64,000 bases of DNA from contig NZ_KB902510.1 of NCBI RefSeq assembly GCF_000379525.1, positions 1 to 64,000 on the forward strand, read 5' to 3'. The DNA is from Lamprocystis purpurea DSM 4197 (GTDB lineage: Bacteria; Pseudomonadota; Gammaproteobacteria; Chromatiales; Chromatiaceae). Positions 1-9,205 of this stretch are shown one piece after another. The notes below the pieces were generated by a model. The model was given only the letters and a program-made list of their open reading frames with translations. It did not search any database and was not told the DNA's origin. How positions within the stretch are numbered: the stretch's first letter is position 1; the number at the start of each line of letters is the position of its first letter. The position numbers and the translations under genes are program-made.

Positions 1-20
1 GCTGAAGCCTTGAACTCCAA
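1..20. repeat. Half copy of a dispersed palindromic repeat
   Basis: The first 20 bases (gctgaagccttgaactccaa) match, with one difference, the right arm of the palindrome at 25488-25543. A more diverged copy lies near 41892. The left arm would fall outside the window. Confidence 0.55.
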
Positions 21-358
21 ATGCGCATCAATGGCCGCCACCAGACAGAGGCCGCCTGAGCTAGAATGAGTAACTTGTTAGTGAACCTTCACTAAGGAAA
101 TTGAGCGGCGCCCTGCGCGTGACGTCATGTTGGTGCCGAGGCGCGCGCTGAACAGGCGGGTCGCGCCGTGGCCAAGGGTGGACAACCGGCGGGCGTGGCC
201 CGCGCCGCTACTGACGCTGCAGATGGTACGAACCCTGATGGTGCGCTCGCTTTCAGGAAAAATATAGGCTCTTTCTTGCTTCTGAAAAACGAACTGGGCC
301 CTGGCCTCTTTTCGCCACCTTTTCGCATGTTCCGCGTAAGCGACTTGTTAGGCCATTT
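21..358. other. Intergenic stretch without a recognisable gene
   Basis: Short open frames exist on both strands (about 65 codons), but they are composition-driven and resemble nothing I know. The right part (about 250-358) turns AT-richer toward the acquired gene at 359-808. No promoter or RNA gene was recognised. Confidence 0.4.
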
Positions 359-808
359 TCAGATTTGATTATTGAGTTCGGCCCTTTTTTCATTTTCTCT
401 TATATTTTCTTTAGCGTGTTTGTCGCAAAGAGTCTTAAGCCAGCGCCTTTTTGTTGTGCGAATGCGCCCTTTTTCTCCGCATACTTCACAAGTACGCCCA
501 CTCATCTCCCTCATCATATCGAATACCCCTTGAATATATTCATCACCGCCGTTGTAGTAAAAGCGAAGACTGCCAAATTTTTGTTTAACTTGTGTTGCAA
601 CGACTTGCTCTACGCTTTTTGAGCCAGCCACTGAGTTTATAGAGTCTATATGACCTTGTATAAGATGAAGACCACAATCCAAAATTTCGAACCATCCATC
701 GTCATGTTCAAAGCCTCTGCACATAATAGTTCTAGATTCTGACTCATAGCGATCAGGAAAGATACATGGAAATTTGCTACACAGCAGTCTATCTAGTTCA
801 TCATTCAC
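359..808 (-). CDS. Hypothetical protein with C-terminal zinc-ribbon-like motif, AT-rich
   Basis: This is a 149-residue protein of unknown function. The N-terminal half has an acidic, aromatic-rich stretch. The middle carries a KFGSLRFYYNGG segment of a kind I recall in small accessory and phage-associated hypothetical proteins. The C-terminal part has CEVCGEKG followed by a lone Cys and His (LCDKHA), consistent with a zinc ribbon. Its base composition is far lower in G+C than the flanks and its codon use favours A/T-ending codons, so I infer recent acquisition. No partner gene is adjacent; to its right lies a glgC fragment. Function is unknown. Confidence 0.7.
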   Translation of the reverse strand: MNDELDRLLCSKFPCIFPDRYESESRTIMCRGFEHDDGWFEILDCGLHLIQGHIDSINSVAGSKSVEQVVATQVKQKFGSLRFYYNGGDEYIQGVFDMMREMSGRTCEVCGEKGRIRTTKRRWLKTLCDKHAKENIRENEKRAELNNQI

Positions 809-897
809 TCGATGTCTCCTATCAATGATTTTTTAATTCTACTCTGTCACCTTGTATTCCGGCCGACCCTCAAAGAGAACCAAGCAGTCCGCTTGAG

Positions 898-1089
898 TCA
901 GAACCAATACCCCTTCGGCACCACGACAACACCCTGCGGGGACACCGTAAAACGCTCCGGATCCTGCTTGCGGTCGAAGCCGATACGCACCTTCGGCGGA
1001 ATCCGCACATCTTTCTCAATGATGCAGGTGCGCAGATGCGCCCACTCCCCCACCACGACAACATCGAAGAGGATGGTACCCTGAACCAA
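898..1089 (-). pseudogene. Fragment duplicating the 3' end of the glgC-like gene
   Basis: The frame translates to about 58 residues that align with the last residues of the GlgC-like protein at 1502-2713, with roughly ten substitutions. Shared landmarks are [24 protein letters not shown] and VVVVPKGY, followed by a stop at the same place. Nothing homologous continues upstream of about 1075, so catalytic and nucleotide-binding parts are absent. It is either the remnant of a second full-length paralogue or a partial duplication. I treat it as a pseudogene. Confidence 0.8.
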
Positions 1090-1255
1090 GTACCCTATGC
1101 CGACCTAACCTCGTCCAATAGATCGGGATGACGATCAAGCACCTTTAGCAGGCGGCGCGGGATTCGGTGGACTGCGCCAGCGCTTGTCAACCCGGCTGAA
1201 CCGACCCGACGGGGCCGTAACGGAACCCCTTGCCAGAACGCCCCAGGACCATCCA

Positions 1256-1459
1256 TCAGCGTTCGCAGTCACAACGAAAATCGCCCTGCCAAGGATCGTG
1301 TTCCTCACGGCGATGCGCGACGGCTGCCAGGATGCGCAGTCGGGTGTGATCCGTCGCGCTGCTCCAGTCGGCGATTTCATCACGGGTGCGGAAGCAACCA
1401 CGACACAGGCCGCACGCAGGATCCATCTGACAGACAGAAATGCACGGAGATTCAACCAT
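1256..1459 (-). CDS. DUF1289 family protein
   Basis: This is a small cysteine-rich protein of 67 residues. The sequence SPCISVCQ followed by GLCRGCFRTRDEIADWS is the DUF1289 signature (four conserved Cys, then an [DE]EI..W motif), normally at the very N-terminus as here. The family probably binds a metal or Fe-S centre, but no function is established. I start at the ATG at 1459 (MVESPCISVC); an upstream in-frame TTG at 1483 would add 8 residues unlike the family. It follows the glgC-like gene by about 40 bases on the same strand and may be its last operon partner. Confidence 0.85.
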   Translation of the reverse strand: MVESPCISVCQMDPACGLCRGCFRTRDEIADWSSATDHTRLRILAAVAHRREEHDPWQGDFRCDCER

Positions 1460-1501
1460 CAATATCAGACACTCGAGAGGCAACGAGACGCTCGCCGGGA
1501 G

Positions 1502-2713
1502 TCAGAACCGATACCCCTTCGGCACCACGACGACTCCCTGCGGGGAGACCGTAAAACGCTCCTGATCCTGCTTGCGGTCAAAGCCGATGCGCTCCTTCGG
1601 GGGAATCCGCACGTCTTTCTCGATGATACATGTGCGCAGATGCGCCCCCTCCCCGACCACGACGCCATCGAAGAGGATGGAGGCGTCGACGATGGCACCG
1701 TCGCGCACGCCAACCCGGGTGAACAGGATGCAATGGTTGACGCCGCCGCCGGAGATCACGGTGCCGGCCGCCAGCATCGAGTTGACGAAAATGCCCTCGG
1801 TACCGCTCACCGCCCCGGGAACGGTGCGCGCCGGCGGATACTGGCCCTGGTAGGTCCGGATGTTCCAATCAGCCTGATATAGATCGAGCGGCGGCTCGGC
1901 CCGCAAGAGACCCATATTGGCCTGGTAATAGGCGTCGATCGAGGCAAGGTCACACCAATAGCGATCCGGGGTCACCCGGCCGCGTTCGCCGCCGAAGCGG
2001 TAACCGCAGGCGAGTGCCGTGCCGAGGTGCGGCGCGATCCAATCCACCCCGAGGTCCTCGTCCGGACCCTCGCCGCCTTGATCCAGCACACTCAGCAGCC
2101 AGGACTTGTCGAAGCAATAGACGCCCATGGTCGCGAGTGCATCGTCCGCGGGCGGCACCGCGGCAGCATCCGCTTGGGGTGCCGTCAGACCCAGAATACG
2201 ACTGTCCTGATCCGCCATGACCAGCGGCTGCACACTGGAGCCGGGCTCGCGACGACCACGCACGGCCAGGGTCACCTGGGCGCCCGACTCGCGGTGCGCG
2301 CGGATCAGCTCCGCGTAGTCCATGCGATAGATCGCCTCACCGGCCAGCACCAGCACCTCGCTGGCGGCGCTGCGTTCCAGCAGATAGCGATTCTGGCGGA
2401 TGGCATCGCCGGGACCGCCATACCAGTTGAGTCCCTCGCGCTGTTGGGCGGGTACCGGGGTGATGAAATCGCCGAGTTCCGGGTTGAAGATCGACCAGCC
2501 GTCGCGCAGGTGTTTATGCAGCGAGTGACTCTTGTACTGGGTGAGTACCAGGACCTGGCGCAACCCGGAATGCAGACAATTGGCGAGGGTGAAATCGATC
2601 ACCCGGAACTTACCGCCGAAGGGAACGGCGGCCTTGGGGCGATGGAGCGTGAGTGGATCAAGTCCGGTGCCGCGCTTGGCGGCAAGGACCAGAGTCAGGG
2701 TGTGAGATGGCAT
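1502..2713 (-). CDS. GlgC-like (ADP-glucose pyrophosphorylase family) protein with degenerate active site
   Basis: At 403 residues it has full family length, with an N-terminal nucleotidyltransferase domain and a C-terminal left-handed beta-helix. VPFGGKFRVIDF, LTQYKSHSL, and RYWCDLASIDAYY identify the GlgC family. Key positions of authentic enzymes are changed. The nucleotide loop GGRGTRL is replaced by AKRGTGL (12-18). The catalytic Asp of LAGDHIY is Glu in LAGEAIY (123-129). The glucose-1-phosphate motif FVEKP has become GLTAP (175-179), losing the Lys. The family makes ADP-glucose for glycogen, but these changes suggest a non-catalytic or regulatory paralogue, like GlgD of Firmicutes or plant large subunits. 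I start at the ATG at 2713, where homology begins. It lies 124 bases downstream of pdxJ, same strand. Confidence 0.85.
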   Translation of the reverse strand: MPSHTLTLVLAAKRGTGLDPLTLHRPKAAVPFGGKFRVIDFTLANCLHSGLRQVLVLTQYKSHSLHKHLRDGWSIFNPELGDFITPVPAQQREGLNWYGGPGDAIRQNRYLLERSAASEVLVLAGEAIYRMDYAELIRAHRESGAQVTLAVRGRREPGSSVQPLVMADQDSRILGLTAPQADAAAVPPADDALATMGVYCFDKSWLLSVLDQGGEGPDEDLGVDWIAPHLGTALACGYRFGGERGRVTPDRYWCDLASIDAYYQANMGLLRAEPPLDLYQADWNIRTYQGQYPPARTVPGAVSGTEGIFVNSMLAAGTVISGGGVNHCILFTRVGVRDGAIVDASILFDGVVVGEGAHLRTCIIEKDVRIPPKERIGFDRKQDQERFTVSPQGVVVVPKGYRF

Positions 2714-2837
2714 GTCAGCAGTGATCCTGAAGAGAGCCGTTGGCCGCAATTGAGGCGATTTCCGTCACATCCGGCAATCGCCTGAAGACAAATATGCGCA
2801 AATGACTGGAGGTGCAGCGGCATTGCGCATCCCCACA

Positions 2838-3593
2838 TCAGGCGGGCCGCACCACGGCGGCGTCGATCACCCGCTTCATGTCACGGACCGCCTGATCCAA
2901 CCCGGAAAACAGCGCGCGCGCGACGATGGCGTGGCCGATATTCAGCTCCTTGATGCCGGGGATGGCGGCGATGGCCTTGACGTTATGGTAATCCAGCCCA
3001 TGCCCGGCGTTCACCTGGAGTCCGAGCGCCAGACCCTGCTCCACCGCGCGCTGGATGCGTTGAAACTCAGCAGCCCGTTGCTCCGCGGTGCGGGCGTCCG
3101 CATAGGCCCCGGTATGGATCTCGACGACCGGGGCGCCGACCGCCTGGGCCGCTTCGAGTTGCGCCGGGTTGGCATCGATAAAGAGCGAGACCCGCACGCC
3201 CGCCTCCGCCAACATGGCGCAGAACTCGGTGAGGGCGGCGCGCTGGCCGACGACGTCCAGACCACCCTCGGTGGTCAATTCGGCACGCCGTTCGGGCACG
3301 AGACAACAATCCGGCGGGCGCAGTCTGGCGGCGATGCGGCCCATCTCGGGGGTTGCCGCCATTTCCAGATTCATCCGCGTCACCAGGATATCGCGCAGCA
3401 GTTCCACGTCCCGATCCTGGATATGCCTGCGGTCCTCCCGCAAGTGGAGTGTGATGAGATCGGCGCCCGCCTGCTCCGCCACCAGGGCGGCCTGGATCGG
3501 CTCAGGATAGCGCGTGCCGCGCGCCTGCCGAATGGTACAGACGTGGTCGATGTTGACCCCAAGCAGAACCTCGGGCGGTGCGGTATCTTGCAT
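2838..3593 (-). CDS. pdxJ: Pyridoxine 5'-phosphate synthase
   Basis: This cytoplasmic TIM-barrel enzyme of the DXP-dependent pathway condenses 1-deoxyxylulose 5-phosphate with 1-amino-acetone 3-phosphate to make pyridoxine 5'-phosphate. At 251 residues it has the usual size. Family landmarks are [16 protein letters not shown] near the N-terminus, [19 protein letters not shown] (catalytic Glu region), [15 protein letters not shown], and [11 protein letters not shown], whose His is catalytic. It starts at ATG 3593, 12 bases after the recO stop, so it is in the rnc-era-recO-pdxJ run typical of gammaproteobacteria. The usual following gene, acpS, is absent; the glgC-like gene follows instead. Confidence 0.96.
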   Translation of the reverse strand: MQDTAPPEVLLGVNIDHVCTIRQARGTRYPEPIQAALVAEQAGADLITLHLREDRRHIQDRDVELLRDILVTRMNLEMAATPEMGRIAARLRPPDCCLVPERRAELTTEGGLDVVGQRAALTEFCAMLAEAGVRVSLFIDANPAQLEAAQAVGAPVVEIHTGAYADARTAEQRAAEFQRIQRAVEQGLALGLQVNAGHGLDYHNVKAIAAIPGIKELNIGHAIVARALFSGLDQAVRDMKRVIDAAVVRPA

Positions 3594-3605
3594 TTCGACT
3601 CTCGA

Positions 3606-4382
3606 TCATTCAGGTTCAGTTGCGGATAAGGTTCCGGGTTCATCGGTCGGCGGCGCTGGACCACGCTGACCGGCATCACCCGCGCGTCGAAACAGCTCCC
3701 GGCTCTTCAGCGGTTTGGGTCCCAGGTGGGGTTCGAGCAGCCGCCGCAGCAGGGTGCGCGCCGGCCGGACCTGATCAGCACCCAGGCTATCCCCGCGGGC
3801 CAGCGCTAACAGGGTTGCGCCGGGGATCGGCTCGCCCGGGTCATCCGCGTCGGCCAGCCGCGTGCCGCGACCCGGCTCGACGACATACTGATACCGCGGA
3901 TCCACGGGGTCGCCGACATCCATCACCCGATCGAGTGACGGCCCGTAACCCAAGGCGTCGAGCAGGCGCAGTTCGAACCGGCGCAGCGCCGAATCCAGGT
4001 CCTGACCCTCGGCCAACTGGCCGAGAGCGGCATGATAAAAGGCGAAGACCGGGTCATGGGGATCATTGCGGCCCAACAGCCGCATCAGAATCTCGTTCAG
4101 ATAGAAGCCGCAGGGCAAGGCCCGGCCGACCAACGCAAAGGCACGCCCGGCCGCCTCGCTGCGGGTCAGGGTGAGCACCTCGCCGCGCCCGACCACCGCG
4201 ATCCACAACGGCTGAAACGGTTGCAGCAGAGCGCTCGTCGGGCTGCGCCCGCGACGCGCCCCCTTGGCGATGGCCGGGAACCGGCCATGACCCTCGGCGA
4301 AGAGTTCCACCAGGAGGCTGGTGTCGCTGAAGTCGCGCCGGTGCAGGACGAAGGCGCGGATCAACCCGCCGGAACCGCTCAC
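3606..4382 (-). CDS. recO: DNA repair protein RecO
   Basis: RecO anneals single strands and, with RecR, loads RecA on gapped DNA in the RecFOR pathway. The 258-residue protein has the N-terminal OB fold (AFVLHRRDFSDTSLLVELFAEGHG) and the helical C-terminal part (YLNEILMRLL, FELRLLDALGYGPSL). The cysteine zinc finger of some RecO proteins is absent. It starts with GTG at 4382, overlapping the era stop as GTGA, which implies translational coupling. The last 30 or so residues are low-complexity and proline-rich. Confidence 0.93.
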   Translation of the reverse strand: MSGSGGLIRAFVLHRRDFSDTSLLVELFAEGHGRFPAIAKGARRGRSPTSALLQPFQPLWIAVVGRGEVLTLTRSEAAGRAFALVGRALPCGFYLNEILMRLLGRNDPHDPVFAFYHAALGQLAEGQDLDSALRRFELRLLDALGYGPSLDRVMDVGDPVDPRYQYVVEPGRGTRLADADDPGEPIPGATLLALARGDSLGADQVRPARTLLRRLLEPHLGPKPLKSRELFRRAGDAGQRGPAPPTDEPGTLSATEPE

Positions 4383-5293
4383 GCGTCGCGGTACCCCAAC
4401 TGGGCCAGCGCGGCTTCGTCACTGGACCAGCTTTTCTTGATCTTGACCCAGACTTCCAGGTGCACCGGACAGCCGAAGAGTTTCTGCATCTCCAGACGCG
4501 CCTGGGTTGCGGTCGCCTTCATGGCCTCGCCGCGGTGACCGATCAGAATAGCCTTCTGCCCCGATCGTTCGACCCAAATCAGGGCATTGATCCGGTAGCG
4601 CCCACCGTCCTCGACAAAGCGCTCGATCTCCACCGTGGTCCGATAAGGCAGTTCCTCCCCGTAACGCTGCACCAGTTGTTCACGTAACAGTTCGGCGGCA
4701 AAGAACCGCTCCGACCGGTCGGTGATCTGATCCTCCGGGAACTGCGGTTCACCCTCCGGGAGGGCGGCGATCACCGCCTGTCCGAGGGCCTCGATACCGG
4801 TCCCCCGCGCCGCGGAAACCGGCAGCAAGGCACTGAAGGGATAGCGCGCCGCCAGCGCCTGAAGGTACGGCAGCAGCGCCGTCTTATCGGGCACGCCATC
4901 CACCTTGTTGATCACGGCGATCGCCGGGACCTTGGCGTTCACCAGGGCCTCCAGGGCCAGGTCGTCCTCCGCGGTCCAGCGCAGGGCCTCGACCACGAAG
5001 AGAACGAGGTTGGTGTCGCCGATGGCCGACCGGGCGGCCCGGTTGAGGTAACGGTTCAATGCCCCGTCACCGCGCTGGTGGATGCCGGGGGTATCGATGA
5101 ACAGGGCCTGACCCGCGGGCAGGGTCTTGACGCCGAGGATGGCGTGGCGGGTCGTCTGGGCCTTGTGTGAGGTAATCGCGAGTTTCTGACCCAGAATGCG
5201 GTTGAGCAGCGTCGACTTGCCGACGTTGGGGCGCCCGACGATGGTCACATAGCCGCACCGACGAATCACCGGATCGCTCTCTGGCTCAGCCAT
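4379..5293 (-). CDS. era: GTPase Era
   Basis: Era is an essential GTPase that binds the 3' end of 16S rRNA during 30S assembly. The protein is 304 residues from the ATG at 5293. The G domain shows GRPNVGKST (20-28, G1), DTPG (G3), and NKVD (G4). The C-terminal KH domain contains the loop ILIGHRGEAMK. An earlier in-frame start at 5401 would add 36 residues lying entirely inside rnc and lacking family similarity. The ATG at 5293 overlaps the end of rnc by 8 bases, the common arrangement. Confidence 0.95.
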   Translation of the reverse strand: MAEPESDPVIRRCGYVTIVGRPNVGKSTLLNRILGQKLAITSHKAQTTRHAILGVKTLPAGQALFIDTPGIHQRGDGALNRYLNRAARSAIGDTNLVLFVVEALRWTAEDDLALEALVNAKVPAIAVINKVDGVPDKTALLPYLQALAARYPFSALLPVSAARGTGIEALGQAVIAALPEGEPQFPEDQITDRSERFFAAELLREQLVQRYGEELPYRTTVEIERFVEDGGRYRINALIWVERSGQKAILIGHRGEAMKATATQARLEMQKLFGCPVHLEVWVKIKKSWSSDEAALAQLGYRDA

Positions 5294-5972
5294 GGGCAAC
5301 CTCGCCAATCCGCGCCAGCATCGCTTCGGCGGACGCCTGCTCGGCCCGCCGTCGGCTGCTCCCTTCACCGCGCGCCGACTGTCCGTCATCGGGCAAGACA
5401 CATTGTACCGTGAAGCTCTGGTCGTGCTGGGTACCGCCGATGGTCACCACCTCATACTCCGGAATCGGGCGACGACGTGCCTGCAGGAACTCCTGCAGAC
5501 GGGTCTTGGGGTCCTTGCTGGCACGGGAATCATCGAGTTGCTCCAAGTGGGTCCGAAACAGGGCCAGGATGACGGATCGCGCCTGAGCGAATCCACTGTC
5601 CAGATAGACGGCGCCGAGCACCGCCTCCAATGCATCGGCAAGAATCGAGTCGCGGGTATGACCGCCGGTGCGCAGTTCGCCGCCACCCAACCGCAGATAA
5701 TCGCCGAGCTGCAGACCGCGGGCAAGCTGGGCCAGGGACTCACGCTTCACCAGCGTGGCACGCATCCGGCTCAAGGCGCCCTCGTCGGCTTGGGGGAAGC
5801 GACTCACCAAGGCCTCGGCGATGGTGAAGCCGATCAGGGCATCACCCAGAAACTCCAAACGCTCATTGTTGGCGGCCCCGACACTGCGATGCGTGAGGGC
5901 CTGCACCAGCAGGTCCTCACGGGCAAAGGCGTGGTTGAGTGTGCGGGCAAATCGTTGAGCGTCCGCGTTCAC
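5286..5972 (-). CDS. rnc: Ribonuclease III
   Basis: This endonuclease cleaves double-stranded RNA and processes rRNA precursors. The 228-residue protein has the RNase III signature NERLEFLGDA (36-45) and the second acidic cluster LADALEAVLGAVYLD (metal ligands). A C-terminal double-stranded RNA binding domain runs from about 155 to 225 (KTRLQEFLQARR, GEGSSRRRAEQASAEAML). It starts with GTG at 5972, overlapping the upstream DUF4845 stop as GTGA, and overlaps era at its 3' end. Confidence 0.95.
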   Translation of the reverse strand: MNADAQRFARTLNHAFAREDLLVQALTHRSVGAANNERLEFLGDALIGFTIAEALVSRFPQADEGALSRMRATLVKRESLAQLARGLQLGDYLRLGGGELRTGGHTRDSILADALEAVLGAVYLDSGFAQARSVILALFRTHLEQLDDSRASKDPKTRLQEFLQARRRPIPEYEVVTIGGTQHDQSFTVQCVLPDDGQSARGEGSSRRRAEQASAEAMLARIGEVAHG

Positions 5973-6349
5973 CGGCCCTTGACCACAACCGTGTGCTTGA
6001 ACGTCAGCACCGCGTCGACGTTGGCGAAGATATGCGTCCGCTGCTCATAGTCGACCGTCAGATCCAGCGTATTCTCCCCGCTCTTCTTGACGGTGAAGGC
6101 TTTACTGTCCACCGACCGGACGTCGTTCACCATCATCTGATTCTCGACCTGTCTCATCACCGCGGGTTTGCCTCCCAGAATGGGCTCAGGACTCTCCGCG
6201 ACACTGTTCATAATGGACTTCAACGTAAAAAAGCTCATGTACGAAGGTCCGAGCTTGAAGAGCAGAGTCATGGCAAAGATCACCACGACCAGAACGAATA
6301 AGATGGCGCTCATCCCCATCCCCTGCTGCACCGCACGCATCCCCGGCAT
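5969..6349 (-). CDS. DUF4845 membrane protein between lepB and rnc
   Basis: This small protein (126 residues) has one N-terminal transmembrane helix (SAILFVLVVVIFAMTLLFKL) and a C-terminal periplasmic domain rich in beta strands. Its place between lepB and rnc and its size fit the DUF4845 family, whose role is unknown. I set the start at ATG 6349 because CGGAGG lies 7 bases upstream; an ATG at 6376 would lie inside lepB and lacks such a site. It is translationally coupled to rnc. Confidence 0.85.
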   Translation of the reverse strand: MPGMRAVQQGMGMSAILFVLVVVIFAMTLLFKLGPSYMSFFTLKSIMNSVAESPEPILGGKPAVMRQVENQMMVNDVRSVDSKAFTVKKSGENTLDLTVDYEQRTHIFANVDAVLTFKHTVVVKGR

Positions 6350-6362
6350 CGCGTTACCTCCG

Positions 6363-7211
6363 CTATCGAATGACATTACCGAGCCGATCCCATGCGATCG
6401 GAATACCATCACGCTCGCTGTCCCAATGCATCCAGATGGCGAACGCCTTGCCCACCAGGTTCGCTTCAGGTACGAAGCCCCAGCAGCGGCTATCGTTACT
6501 GTTGTCGCGATTGTCCCCCATCACGAAATACTGGTTGGGCGGCACCCGGATCGGCCCCGCGGCGAGCACACGGCAGCCTGGCGGCAGGTCCGGCGCGCCC
6601 TGACGAATCAGCGTGTGATGCTCCACCCCATCCAGGTTTTCAACGGCTTCACGCGCACCGGTCATCACCGCGCCCGAGGCGACACCGGCATAACGGCCGA
6701 TCGGCAATTGGCCCTGGGGCTGGCCGTTGAGATAGACGGTCTTGTTTTGATACCAGATCTCGTCACCAGGCAGACCGATGATGCGCTTGATGTAGTCGGT
6801 CTTGTCGTCCTGCGGGTACTTGAAGACGACGACATCGCCATGGCGCGGCTCGCCCAGATCGACAATCTTGGTGTTGCTCACCGGCAGACGCAACCCGTAG
6901 GCAAACTTGTTGACAAGAATGAAATCGCCGGTCAACAGCGTCGGCATCATGGAGTTGGAGGGGATGCGAAACGGCTCGACCACAAAGGAGCGCAGCAGCA
7001 GGACGGCGAAGATCACCGGAAAAAACGAGCGCGCGTACTCCACCAGGACGGGTTCGCGATAGACGGCGACGCCGGACATCCCGCCATCCGCCGCGGCGGC
7101 CGCCTGTACCAGGCGCCGCCGCCGTGGGGCGAAGACGAGCGCATCCACCAGCCAGATGCCGCCCGTCACGGCGGAAGCCAGCACCAAAAAGGCCGGAAAA
7201 TCGAAGTTCAT
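6363..7211 (-). CDS. lepB: Signal peptidase I
   Basis: This inner-membrane serine protease removes signal peptides from exported preproteins. Of its 282 residues, two N-terminal segments (FPAFLVLASAVTGGIWLV and PVIFAVLLLRSFVV) cross the membrane. The catalytic dyad is Ser87 in RIPSNSMMPTL and Lys142 in YIKRIIGLPGDE. Box E (GDNRDNSNDSRCWG) is intact. It follows lepA by 34 bases, the classical lepAB arrangement. Confidence 0.96.
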   Translation of the reverse strand: MNFDFPAFLVLASAVTGGIWLVDALVFAPRRRRLVQAAAAADGGMSGVAVYREPVLVEYARSFFPVIFAVLLLRSFVVEPFRIPSNSMMPTLLTGDFILVNKFAYGLRLPVSNTKIVDLGEPRHGDVVVFKYPQDDKTDYIKRIIGLPGDEIWYQNKTVYLNGQPQGQLPIGRYAGVASGAVMTGAREAVENLDGVEHHTLIRQGAPDLPPGCRVLAAGPIRVPPNQYFVMGDNRDNSNDSRCWGFVPEANLVGKAFAIWMHWDSERDGIPIAWDRLGNVIR

Positions 7212-7245
7212 GACGTAGAGCAGGTCTCGGTTGAATAGAAAAAAG

Positions 7246-9045
7246 CTAATCCTTGGTCATCTGCAGCACGGCCAGGAAGGCGGCTTGCGGGATCTCCACC
7301 TTGCCCACCTGCTTCATGCGCCGCTTACCCGCCTTTTGCTTGTCCAGCAGCTTGCGCTTGCGGCTCACGTCGCCGCCGTAGCACTTGGCCGTGACATTCT
7401 TGCGCAGGGGTTTGACCGTGGTGCGGGCGATGATCTTGCTGCCGATGGCGGCCTGGATGGCGACCTCGAACATCTGCCGCGGGATCAGTTCCTTCATCCG
7501 CACCGTGATGTCGTGACCGCGCGACTGCGAAACCGAGCGATGCACGATCGTCGAGAGCGAATCCACCTTGTCACCATTGATCAACACGTCGAGCTTGATC
7601 AGATCGGAGGCTTGAAAACGCTTCAGCTCGTACTCGAAGGAGGCATAGCCGCGGCTCGCGGACTTGAGCCGGTCGAAAAAGTCCAGCACCACTTCGGCCA
7701 GCGGTAACTCGTAGCTCACCATGACCTGGCCGCCCAGATACTGGATTTGCTTTTGCACACCGCGCTTCTCGATGCACAGGTTGATCACGTTACCCAGATA
7801 ATCCTGGGGCGTGAGAATGTGCGCCTCGATAATCGGTTCGCGGACCTCGCTGATCCGATTCGGCTCGGGGAGATTGGCCGGATTATCGATGCGGATGACT
7901 TCGCCGTCCTGACGCAGGACTTCATAGATGACCGTGGGGGCGGTGGTGATCAGATCCAGATCATATTCGCGCTCCAGACGTTCCTGGACGATCTCCATGT
8001 GGAGCATGCCCAGAAACCCGCAGCGGAAGCCGAAGCCCAGGGCCTGGGACACCTCCGGCTCGTAGAACAACGAGGCGTCGTTGAGCCGCAGCTTGCCCAA
8101 GGCGTCGCGCAGATCCTCATAAGCGTCCGAGTCGACCGGATAGAGCCCGGCGAACACCCGCGGGCGCATCTCCTTGAAGCCGGGGAGTTTCTCACCCGGC
8201 CGCTCGGGTCGGGTGATGGTATCGCCCACCGGAGCGCCGTCGATTTCCTTGATGGCGGCGATGAGATAGCCGACCTCGCCGGGGCCCAGGCTCGGGCGCT
8301 CGGTCTTCTTGGGGGTGAAGACACCCACGGCGTCGACCTGTTGGGTGCGCCCGATGGACAGCATGACAATCTTGTCGCGCCGACGGATCTCGCCGTTCAT
8401 CACCCGCACCAGCGACACCACGCCGACGTAGGGGTCGAACCAGGAGTCGATGATCAGGGCCTGCAAGGGGGCATCGCGGTCACCTTGGGGCGGCGGGATG
8501 CGCGTGACCAGTGTCTCCAGCAGTTCAGGGATGCCCTCGCCGGTCTTGGCGCTGACGCGCAGGGCGTCCTTGGCCTCGATACCGATGATTTCCTCGATCT
8601 CGCGGATCACCCGCTCCGGCTCCGCCGACGGCAGGTCGATCTTGTTCAGCACCGGCAGCACCTCGAGCCCCTGCTCGATGGCCGTGTAGCAGTTGGCTAC
8701 GCTTTGCGCCTCGACGCCCTGGGCGGCATCCACCACCAGCAGGGCGCCCTCGCAGGCTGCCAGCGAGCGCGAGACCTCGTAGGAGAAGTCGACATGACCC
8801 GGCGTGTCGATGAAATTGAGGTTGTAGGTCCGCCCGTCGCGGGACTTGAACTCCAGGGTGACGCTCTGCGCCTTGATGGTGATCCCGCGCTCCTTTTCCA
8901 GGTCCATGGAGTCCAGGACCTGACTCGACATCTCACGCTCGCTCAGTGCGCCGGAGAGCTGGATGAAGCGGTCCGCGATCGTCGACTTGCCGTGGTCGAT
9001 GTGGGCAATGATCGAGAAATTGCGGATATGGGTCAGATCAGTCAT
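7246..9045 (-). CDS. lepA: Elongation factor 4 (LepA)
   Basis: LepA is a ribosome-binding translational GTPase that back-translocates or assists ribosomes under stress. The protein is 599 residues from the ATG at 9045. G motifs are AHIDHGKST (14-22), DTPGHVDF and NKIDLP. The LepA-specific C-terminal domain includes [18 protein letters not shown]. An upstream start at 9105 would add 20 non-conserved residues. It lies upstream of lepB in the same direction; the 160-base gap to mucD may hold its own promoter, but I could not identify one. Confidence 0.96.
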   Translation of the reverse strand: MTDLTHIRNFSIIAHIDHGKSTIADRFIQLSGALSEREMSSQVLDSMDLEKERGITIKAQSVTLEFKSRDGRTYNLNFIDTPGHVDFSYEVSRSLAACEGALLVVDAAQGVEAQSVANCYTAIEQGLEVLPVLNKIDLPSAEPERVIREIEEIIGIEAKDALRVSAKTGEGIPELLETLVTRIPPPQGDRDAPLQALIIDSWFDPYVGVVSLVRVMNGEIRRRDKIVMLSIGRTQQVDAVGVFTPKKTERPSLGPGEVGYLIAAIKEIDGAPVGDTITRPERPGEKLPGFKEMRPRVFAGLYPVDSDAYEDLRDALGKLRLNDASLFYEPEVSQALGFGFRCGFLGMLHMEIVQERLEREYDLDLITTAPTVIYEVLRQDGEVIRIDNPANLPEPNRISEVREPIIEAHILTPQDYLGNVINLCIEKRGVQKQIQYLGGQVMVSYELPLAEVVLDFFDRLKSASRGYASFEYELKRFQASDLIKLDVLINGDKVDSLSTIVHRSVSQSRGHDITVRMKELIPRQMFEVAIQAAIGSKIIARTTVKPLRKNVTAKCYGGDVSRKRKLLDKQKAGKRRMKQVGKVEIPQAAFLAVLQMTKD

Positions 9046-9205
9046 CGGTGTGGGGCGCCCTGGGGCTCTCTGAGTGCGGGGCGTCGGGGAGCAAGACCGG
9101 GCCACCGGGGGACGCGGTCAGCCGGTCTGCCCGCGGCCGCGGCCGGAGCCGCGCCGCGGCAACTGCTGCCGCAAAAACTGCGCCATCATAGCAGAAGCAG
9201 GTCCC

